DNA of 64,000 nt from contig CM077668.1 in NCBI GenBank assembly GCA_039707655.1, forward strand, positions 64,125,086 to 64,189,085, given 5' to 3'. This stretch comes from Elymus sibiricus (lineage: Eukaryota > Streptophyta > Magnoliopsida > Poales > Poaceae). The position numbers and the translations under genes were made by a program. Positions 55,406 through 64,000 of this stretch are shown in pieces. Within the stretch, counting starts at the first letter, position 1, and the number at the start of each line of letters is the position of its first letter. The notes beneath the pieces are model-generated. The model was not told where the DNA came from. It made no database searches and saw nothing but the letters and a program-made list of their open reading frames with translations.

Positions 55406-57566
55406 TGGGGAACGCAGCAGAAAACAAAAATTTTCCGACCTACGCACCAGCCCAGGACCACTATGGAGACTGCATACAAGGTTTGATCACTTTCGTTACC
55501 GACTCGTAGCGCAGCGGAAGTAGAGTCGATGACGATCGGCGGTGCTGATCCCCGCAGCTAGGATTTTACAACCTCCCAACCGCGAGGATGTATACCCTCA
55601 TCTTCCCCGCGGACAGCCCTCCGGGAGGCGGTCGCACAGTCCCCCGGACGGTGTCGCGGACAGCCCTTCGGGGGGACCTCCGAAACTCGGACTGTCACTC
55701 GGACAGCCCTTCGGGAGGACCTCCAAAACTCGGACGGTCACACGGACAGCCCTTCGGGAGGCACTCTCGAACTAAGACCGAAACTACGATCTCTCTACAG
55801 AGTTGCACACATACGGTGTCATCTATCCAGCAGGGCTTCGCCGTCCAGAACTAGTTCCTGCCGGAACCCAGACAGCCTTTCGGCTCTACGAAACTATTTC
55901 GCTGGGAGGGAGAGAAGAATGCCAGATCATGCATGGCTTTGTGTATGAGAGCAAGAGTGTGTCTTATGGCAGCCCACACACCTCCTATTTATAGGAAACC
56001 CAAGGGGTAGGGTGGTTTTACAAGAAAACCCAAAACCCACATGGAAAGGAGTCCTTCCCAAGGACCTAAAAGGTGAAACCAAGAAACAAGGGGGACTCCA
56101 TGAACGAGTCCACCATGTGGACGGCCACACCCTCATGTGGGGCCCCAAAATTGGCCCCTATCCATCCATGTCATCCCCAAGATCTTTTGGAGCAAAGCCC
56201 CAAAAGGTGGCTTTCCAAAAATATCCCAAAAAGCACTTTCACTATTCACGACGACATTTTTCAGCGTCTGATCGAACTGAAAATATTCATGTGGGCTTAG
56301 AACAATTCTAGTACCCACCAAAATAAATTTCAACGCAAGCCGGAACAATTCCGGTTTAGTGATTTCATCTGCGAAAAGCATCTGAAGCGGTTTCGGCAGC
56401 TCCGGAACATTTCCGGTTTTCATCCCGGAAAATTCCAGAAAGTTTCCAGAATGATTCTGGCACCCTCCAAGAATTATCAGGCATGTGCCAAAACCAATTT
56501 GACTTTATGGTATCCTCTGAAACAACTTTTCAGTTTCACCGGAACTCATCCGGTGACCTCTCTGCGGAACTTTTCCGCTGTCCAAAACTTTTCCGGTGTC
56601 CGAAACTTTTTCGGTGTTTTTCTCTCAGACTCCCTGTCTAGTATTCAACAGATAGATGACCCTTAAGCGTGTGACCCTATAGGTTCGGTGAAGCATAGAC
56701 ATGACCCGGAACCCCTTCCGATCAATGATCAACATCGGAGCCGTGGACACCCATATTGACCCCTATACCCACACGAATGAATATTCGAGTGAACCTCCAG
56801 TTGCCGTGTGCTATTCCTGTTGCTTCACGATATGTTACAAATACCCGAGGTGAGACATGTTGGCATCCTCATGGATCAACAACTTGTCCACTATGCCAGT
56901 TACCTCGTTGCCGGTATTGTTCTCTTTTCTCGTTCCCGTGTTCCGACATCCCTGTGATCAAATCACAATGTGTCTGGCCAGACGATGATGGATACCGTAA
57001 CACCGAGAGGGCCCAGAGATATCTCTCCATCGTCGGAGGAGCAAATCCCAATCTTGAGCTATCAAGTCCCTTGACATACTTTTCCATGAACCCGTAAGCC
57101 GCCGTAATAGCCACCCATTTACGGATGACGTTTAACAAACCCCAAAGTTCATGAAGCAAGCATGAAGAAACTCGACACTCTCATGGTCTAAGGAATTATG
57201 CAAACATTAACTTCTCTGTGTTATTAACCATAAACTTATGACGAATGTATCTCATAGCATAACATCAATCGGGTCGATTCAACACAAGTGTTCTACCAAC
57301 AATTGTGCCCTCAAAATTGCCGGCATAGCCATGCCCATGATCAGGAAAACAGGATCATCATGCAATACTTGAGCCAGTCATAGAGGCTTGACTAGGAATA
57401 CATTTTACCGTTTATTATCCCACACGTGCATATGAGTCTTCCTCCGAGCCTCGTGGTTATTGTAGACTCGAGAACCATAGCAGTTATAGCATGGAACATA
57501 AACCTAATTATGAACAGAGAGATAATCAATAACATTTATTATTGCCTCTAGGGCATATCTCCTACA
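55406..57566 (-). mobile_element. 3' LTR of a young copia element, 2,161 bp
   Basis: Begins (plus strand) TGGGGAACGCAGCAGAAAAC and ends GGGCATATCTCCTACA, so on its own strand it starts TGTAGGAGATATGCCCTAGA, close to the BARE/Angela terminus. Four CGGACAGCCCTTCGGGAGG-like repeats lie at 55,610-55,765. The 5-bp left flank is ACTTT. Of the first 1,115 bp, 12 differ from the other LTR. Confidence 0.9.
55986..55993 (-). promoter_or_regulatory. TATA box of the copia LTR (3' copy)
   Basis: Reverse complement TATAAATA inside CCTATAAATAGGAGG. The same site is at 63,466-63,473 in the 5' LTR, where it would drive the element. Confidence 0.6.
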
Positions 57567-57581
57567 GACTCCCACTTGAAC
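57567..57581 (-). promoter_or_regulatory. Copia polypurine tract
   Basis: On the minus strand GTTCAAGTGGGAGTC directly precedes the LTR start TGTAGG, the usual place for the plus-strand primer. Confidence 0.7.
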
Positions 57582-57916
57582 TAGAGTCAATAATCTAGTC
57601 AATGCTAATGCACTTTACACCTATGGCATACTGGTGTAAAATATGCTTCGCATGTGGTATAGCCTGATGTCCAACGGATCTGACGACTTCAGCTCTATGT
57701 GTAACTTTGCATATCCTTGCGTTTTCACGCTTTCACAAAATTCATATTTTGTCTGGACTTGGCCTTGCATATGTGTGAATCATTGGTCGAAACCTGATTC
57801 CTCAGACTGAGCTATGGAGCAACTATCTGCAATAGTGTCCCATAGACCAAAGTCATCTTGGAACCATACTAAGTTCATGAATGAACTATATGATTCAACA
57901 ACTTCTTTGTCGCTTC

Positions 57917-58141
57917 TTAAGCATCAACATACTTAGCCTTTGTTATAGAATTCGCCACAGTATCTTGTTTGGAACAATTTCCAACTACCGTGCCACCATA
58001 TTGTGTATCACACAAAACCCTCAATTTAAATCGAAAATCGCATGGAGCATTGATGAAGACTGTATCGATGTAATCACTTACAACGAGCACTTCATAATCT
58101 CTACTTGCAAGAAAACATGTCATCAGCACTACTCTTAGCAC
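57917..58141 (-). pseudogene. Copia RNase H relic
   Basis: Minus-strand text ends CSKQDTVANSITKAKYVDA, matching the copia RNase H end in which SSKQ is followed by a D-T-V-A-x-S-T-E-A-E-Y pattern; the acidic E-A-E-Y is now K-A-K-Y, losing the key glutamate. Confidence 0.55.
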
Positions 58142-61100
58142 TTAATGACATCTTTCACTGTTGTCCCATGATCAGTACTTTGATCACTATGGTATCTATA
58201 CTCGCAACAACTTTGGAGTATTGGACATATCTGTTTGTTTTTACATACCATGGAATACATGGTTAATCCAAACACAAGAGTGTGTGGAATCTCCATCATG
58301 TATTTTACTCATCAGTGTTTTGGGACACCGAGTCTTGCAAAAACTCTTTCCATGTGACTTCGGCAAGAATCACTCCTTGGCGTTTTAAATGCTAAAAGGT
58401 TTTAGCATCTTGTCAATATGTATTCATTGCTTAGCCCCATTAGGTAAATCTATCTCCATAGATCATCATGCCTAATATTGAGGCTATTTAGCCTAAGCAC
58501 TTCATTGAAAAACTATTTTCAAATGAAGTCCTAATTCGTGTCAAGAAATTTATTTCCAATTAACAATGTGTTAAGTACACAAGGTTTTTAGAAATATTAT
58601 TATGCTCCCACTTACTTTCTTGAATCACAAGCATCTTCGATACCCATTTGATGAAGTCAAACCCCCTTGACCATTTCATCAAAAACGAAGATTCCAACTC
58701 CACTTTGCTCTCTTCTGTCCATCGCTGGAACTCTGAAGTTTGCATACTTACTAGCATCCTCTGGATCGACAAATTACTTTGGACTGTATCACATACAAGT
58801 CCTAGGTTTCATTTCCATTAGATGGAAATCTTTTTGTCATCCATGTTTCATATCTCATGATTGAAATATGTATTAATTGCTAGTTCAACCCGAACCGACT
58901 TCAAGCATCGCTACAGTGAGACAATCTCATCGTAGTCAACTCCTTGAACTTGTTATGGCAACAAGTCGAGCTTTATGGATAAAACATTTTATCCGTATCA
59001 GTATTTAGTTCCATAAATATTCGTTAGACTCTAAGTCTTCCGAAAGGTGTATCAAGATTTTAATCTCGAATCACTTATATGGAAACTATCTCGGATTGTA
59101 TTGGCATTTAGCCAATTCCGGAGTCAGGGCCCATCAACGCTTCCTTGTGTATTGTAGGTATACTGTTGTCTAACAACAATATCTCGTTTGCGCACCTGAT
59201 AGGTTTGCACGAGCTTTGCCTACGTGGTTCAGCTGCAAGTTCGACCGAAGTCCATACATCTCATGTAGAGGCTTCCGTATCAGTCGCAGTAGGAAACTCC
59301 GGAATCACTTCCAAGGTTCCTTTCCTTTGACCTGATGACGAAGATACTGGTTATCTCGTCGAGTTGCACTGTCCTCCCACTCACCTTTTGTAAGAACTAT
59401 TCTCTTTAAAAGCATACCGTTTTGCGGCAAAAAACCTTTGCCTCGGTATAGTGGTGGGGGAATACCCAATGGCTTGGGATAACCTTACAAAGTAGCACTT
59501 GTCTGATTTGGAATAGGTTTGTAACCTTTTACACAAGCCCCATATTCCAAATGTTAAGAAAAGATATAACATGGTTGGGCGTACCACACCATGGCGTCAT
59601 TTCAACAGACCTGATGGAGCTCTTTTCAGTGTAAAAGCCGCAGTCTCTAAAGCATCACTCTATAAAAGGGATAATGGCAAATTTATTTATGTCATCTTTG
59701 ATCTTACCATGTCATAAATGGTTCGATTACATCTACACGGACTCTCCACTTGCAGTGGTGCTCCGGGAGGTGCAAGTTATGAAACCCCTTTCACAACTCT
59801 TCAGACATTCGCTAAACTTGTAACTCAAATATTCCTTTCTGCAATCGAATTGTAGAAACATAATTTTCTTGTTACAACAACTTCTACTTCATTTTTGAAA
59901 ACCTTATGAATGAATTCAAAAAGATCCAGACTTACGTCTCAACAAGTAAATATCCATATATCTACTTGAGTCATTTCTGAAGACAGATAAATCCACTACT
60001 TGCAACAACATTTATTGGACTACACACATCATAATGTATGATTACCAATATGTTCTTTGCTCGTTCCTTATGGCCTGTGAACGGTATTTCAGTCACTTTA
60101 CCTTTCAGAGGAAAGTTGCAAGTGTCAGATGATTCAAAATCAAACGACTTCAAAATCCATCATAATGGAATTTTCCATGCGGGTTTCTCCAATGTGACCA
60201 AATGCAGTGCCACACTTGTGTGGTATTCTTTTAGTCTTGCGACATTTAGTGTCAGTGTTATGGATGTATCATATTTGCATCAATGTTCATAACATACATC
60301 CCATCTTCGATGGAAGCATGGCCCTTCATTTTATTCATAATACTGAACAACAATTGTTGTTTCTATGAACAACTCTTTTGCAACAAACATTGTGCAATGG
60401 GCTAGAGTGTACGAAACTCTAAAATGAATTATGAAAGTAAACCCAGAGGTAATGTATTATTATCAATATTCATAACATACGTCTCATTCATAATGAAAGT
60501 ATGGCCCTTATGTTATTCATAACACCGAACATTAAAAGTTCTCTTATGAATAACCTTCTTGCAAGATACCTTATGCAAAGGGCTAGAGTGTGAAACTCTA
60601 AAATGAATTATGAAAGTAAATACATAGGGAATACACCGATGGAAGGCATAGTAACATTTACTATGTTCCCTGCGTGTATCTAAGCCTCATTCCTGGCTAG
60701 TCTCTCAGGCCATAGTAGTTCTTACATCGAGTTGCAACAGAATGCAATCGAGCGGGTATCTTTGTGATTAACTCACAATACCCAAGAATTAGTGATTAAC
60801 ATGTTTAACCATAATTCCCAAGAACTATATCTTTGACCAGCCTTCTATACATCAAAAAACCTGTATGACATTCATACATGAGCTGGATATTCCAGTCTTC
60901 TATCCTTTTGTCATTATACTTCTAACAGTTTAACTTTCAGTATTTCTCCTACTCTCAGAAGAAGCACCCAACTTAAGAGTGGTGTTAGCCCCGGATTTCC
61001 TAGGCGTGAAAGTTTCACTAACACCCTTCGGATACTTCCTTTCTCTTTAAGTTGTTGTTTTATTCACCATCATCATATGACAGGCGTTCTTCTGGATCCC

Positions 61101-62867
61101 TCTCTTATCAGTCAAATGCCCAGTAAACACTTTTACTAATAGTTTGCAAACAAACATGGCTTTAGATATCTCATATCTTTCAGCCTTTGTTTGTATCTGA
61201 AAATTAATTTTCAGTTCCATGAATATCACATAACTATCCCAAAACTTTTAAAGTTCGGATCTCATGGAAGCAAACATATTTCACTCGACCGTAACGGAAT
61301 TTTAGCTTTTGGATCGAAGGACGTGAGTCACATGATCCATAGCATTAGCGGGAGAATACCGAAAATATGCGATAGGACAAAGTCCTTCTCGGCACTCTAG
61401 AGGACAATCCTCACATTACGTTTACCAACCGTAAAGTTTTAACCAGATATTAAACAGCTATTCAATTTTTAATAGGAAAGGTGGAAACGCGAGCCATTCT
61501 TCTACAACTATTATGCAAATCACACTTAGACAGTGTTCAAAATTAATTGCACTGAGAATTAAACAAGTTAATTCAACAGTGCGCTCCCACTCAAATCAAT
61601 ATCTCTCATAATTGATTGTGAGTGATACAAGACCCACGTATCAATTGTTCGCCATTGGTGTAACACCACTGATGACGAAAATCTCAACCGGTAGGCAAAC
61701 TTGCCAATCACATCTTCCATGCGACTCTTGTTCATCTTTCGATGCGTGTGTTCCGAGCTCATGACGGTCATGCTTGAACGTCAAGACAACCAAGTGATCT
61801 CGCTGCGAGGTCTCAACTCACTCGCCTCACACATCCCTAATCGTTCGTACCCGTGTGACACGGCGCACCCCGAAAAGATAGGTGCCGTGACGGTGCTACA
61901 CTTGGGAGAACACTAACTACTTGATATTTTTGTGAGAGATCACCCTAATAAAAGCGACTACCGTGCAATCAAGAAGGGTGCATCATAAGGGATAAACATC
62001 TCAGGCAATTCATAATAGCATGATATGGTATAGCCCTTTCTGACGGAGAAGTCTTTCATTTCTTCGTCTTCGGCATTCGCGTTGGTGTTCACCTTCGCGA
62101 AGATTGCCACCACCTTGTCGATGCACCAGATAATATTGCTATCTTTATAGCTTAATAAAAATAAGTGCATTACATAAGGTTGACATGCAGGTCATTAAAG
62201 TGCAATCATATGGCTCCAGCCATCATGCCGAATCATGACACGCAGGTCATGTTAATCAATTTACATCATATAGTCATCTCATACATAATCAAATTATTAT
62301 GAACACTGCTATACCACATCACATGCACATGCAAACCATCCTGCAAAACCAAGTTAGACGCCTCTAATCGGTCCATGCAAAATTTTATTTTACGTGGCTT
62401 CTAAGGTTTCGAAACAAACCGAAGCTACCAACGTCCATCATCAAGCATGATAATCCAAGTCGCTAGATTAACATTCCAGGGTGTATGAAACACGAGATAA
62501 TAAAATCTCGAGCCCCATACTAAACTTCGTCATACGCGTGACCCCCGTGCAGATCACATCTGCATTGCCCTTTCATCTGCAAAATTTCATCTTTCTTTTT
62601 AACTACGGTGGAATTCAATGAACTGTTAGCACTTCGTTGATCAATCAGGATCGCGGATTGCCAGAACATTGAAACTCCACCATACTGTTATCAAGATCAG
62701 AAATATGCAAATTCGAGGGAAGCAACAAGAACATCGGGTAACAAACTTCATCTGCTACCCGCACAAATAATTTTCAGCAATAGATCTCATCTACTACCTA
62801 ATTATATTGTGCAACACCCATACATCTCTATGTATTCTAGATCGCAACCTGCATCTACGCATAGCAC

Positions 62868-62881
62868 GGCTCTTGATGCCA
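62868..62881 (-). promoter_or_regulatory. Primer-binding site of the copia element
   Basis: Reverse complement TGGCATCAAGAGCC, a variant of TGGTATCAGAGC, the site for initiator tRNA-Met used by most copia elements. It lies four bases from the LTR start at 62,886. Confidence 0.7.
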
Positions 62882-62885
62882 CTAT

Positions 62886-64000
62886 TGGGGAACGCGGCAG
62901 AAAACAAAAAATTTCCGACCTACGCACCAGCCCAGGACCACTATGGAGACTGCATACAAGGTTTGATCACTTTCGTTACCGACTCGTAGCGCAGCGGAAG
63001 TAGAGTCGATGACGATCGGCGGTGCTGATCCCCGCAGCTATGATTTTACAACCTCCCAACCGCGAGGATGTATACCCTCATCTTTCCCGCGGACAGCCCT
63101 CCGGGAGGCGGTCGCACAGTCCCCCGGACGGTGTCGCGGACAGCCCTTCGGGGGGACCTCCGAAACTCGGACTGTCACTCGGACAGCCCTTCGGGAGGAC
63201 CTCCAAAACTCGGACGGTCACACGGACAGCCCTTTGGGAGGCACTCTCGAACTAAGACCGAAACTACGATCTCTCTACAGAGTTGCACACATACGGTGTC
63301 ATCTATCCAGCAGGGCTTCGCCGTCCAGAACTAGTTCCTGCCGGAACCCAGACAGCCTTTCGGCTCTACGAAACTATTTCGCTGGGAGGGAGAGAAGAAT
63401 GCCAGATCATGCATGGCTTTGTGTATGAGAGCAAGAGTGTGTCTTATGGCAGCCCACACACCTCCTATTTATAGGAAACCCAAGGGGTAGGGTGGTTTTA
63501 CAAGAAAACCCAAAACCCACATGGAAAGGAGTCCTTCCCAAGGACCTAAAAGGTGAAACCAAGGAACAAGGGGGACTCCATGAAGGAGTCCACCATGTGG
63601 CCGGCCACACCCTCATGTGGGGCCCCAAAATTGGCCCCTATCCATCCATGTCATCCCCAAGATCTTTTGGAGCAAAGCTCCAAAAGGTGGCTTTCCAAAA
63701 ATATCCCAAAAAGCACTTTCACTATTCACGACGACATTTTTCAGCGTCTGATCGAACTGAAAATATTCATGTGGGCTTAGAACAATTCTAGTACCCACCA
63801 AAATAATTTTCAATGCAAGCCGGAACAATTCCGGTTTAGTGATTTCATCTGCGAAAAGCATCTGAAGCGGTTTCGGCAGCTCCGGAACATTTCCGGTTTT
63901 CATCCTGGAAAATTCCAGAAAGTTTCCAGAATGATTCTGGCACCCTCCAAGAATTATCAGGCATGTGCCAAAACCAATTTGACTTTATGGTATCCTCTGA
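62886..64000 (-). mobile_element. 5' LTR of the copia element, cut by the window edge
   Basis: Starts TGGGGAACGCGGCAGAAAAC and aligns without gaps to 55,406-56,520. The TATA box is at 63,466-63,473. The rest of the LTR and its right flank lie beyond 64,000. Confidence 0.9.

Larger units (their letters stand above)
57567..62885 (-). mobile_element. Internal region of the copia element, pol decayed
   Basis: 5.3 kb between the LTRs. Reading leftward, short relics of copia pol survive, such as a reverse-transcriptase-like GFDFIKWVSKMLV (58,560-58,772) and an RNase H-like part. Stops and shifts occur throughout, so no protein is made. A decayed interior between nearly identical LTRs means it moved with proteins supplied by another element. 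Confidence 0.75.

Overview
This window looks like a stretch of intergenic chromosome from a wheat-tribe grass (Triticeae: wheat, Aegilops or a close relative). The evidence is the set of LTR termini (an Angela/BARE-type copia end, Athila-type gypsy LTRs that begin TGATACGT, a tRNA-Asp-like primer site), a Stowaway MITE (CTCCCTCCGTCCC), CACTA elements, and plant FBD/F-box and mitochondrial-glycoprotein gene relics. Nearly all of it is mobile DNA, much of it nested. I saw no intact host gene, tRNA, rRNA or CRISPR array.

Left block (1-31,155) is a nest at least four levels deep. The outermost visible layer is a minus-strand Athila element (its 5' LTR 29,732-31,155, internal part 28,781-29,731). 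A CACTA element sits in it (right terminus 28,780) and appears to carry a broken F-box/FBD gene (26,258-27,999) and a 502-bp tandem repeat. Into that repeat went a plus-strand Athila element (3' LTR 9,860-11,389) and, separately, a minus-strand solo Athila-type LTR (11,785-12,998 plus 25,060-25,309). The solo LTR was then split by a full plus-strand Athila element (12,999-25,059), whose 3' LTR was split by a 4.55-kb gypsy solo LTR (19,976-24,526). On the far left, the first plus-strand Athila is split by a gypsy element with a 4.44-kb LTR (1,797-6,239), which is itself split by an Angela-type copia (LTR end at 347). Removing the insertions restores two 502-bp units exactly.

The Athila elements are non-autonomous: the complete one has a 4.2-kb interior without gag or pol but with one 326-aa open frame, also present in the other two copies. 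The interior carries conserved RNA-like hairpins, one with a compensatory base change.

Middle block (31,156-55,405) is older and lower in recent LTR elements: decayed copia LTR pieces, a 2.85-kb Mutator-like element with a 9-bp target duplication and an array of 27 hairpin-forming repeats, a second broken F-box/FBD gene (39,934-42,633) interrupted by a 907-bp DNA transposon, a decayed Athila LTR holding a Mutator-type element, and a tandem duplication of a mitochondrial glycoprotein (MAM33/p32) gene (copy A 46,031-47,389; copy B 52,121-52,813), both copies broken. A 1.6-kb mini-CACTA with five exact 97-bp repeats lies in the 3' flank of copy B.

Right block (55,406-64,000) is a young minus-strand copia element: 3' LTR 55,406-57,566, decayed pol interior, and the first 1,115 bp of the 5' LTR. 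I count 12 differences between the LTRs over 1,115 bp, with no indel.

Coordinates of terminal repeats and target duplications were read directly. Family names and ages are inference.
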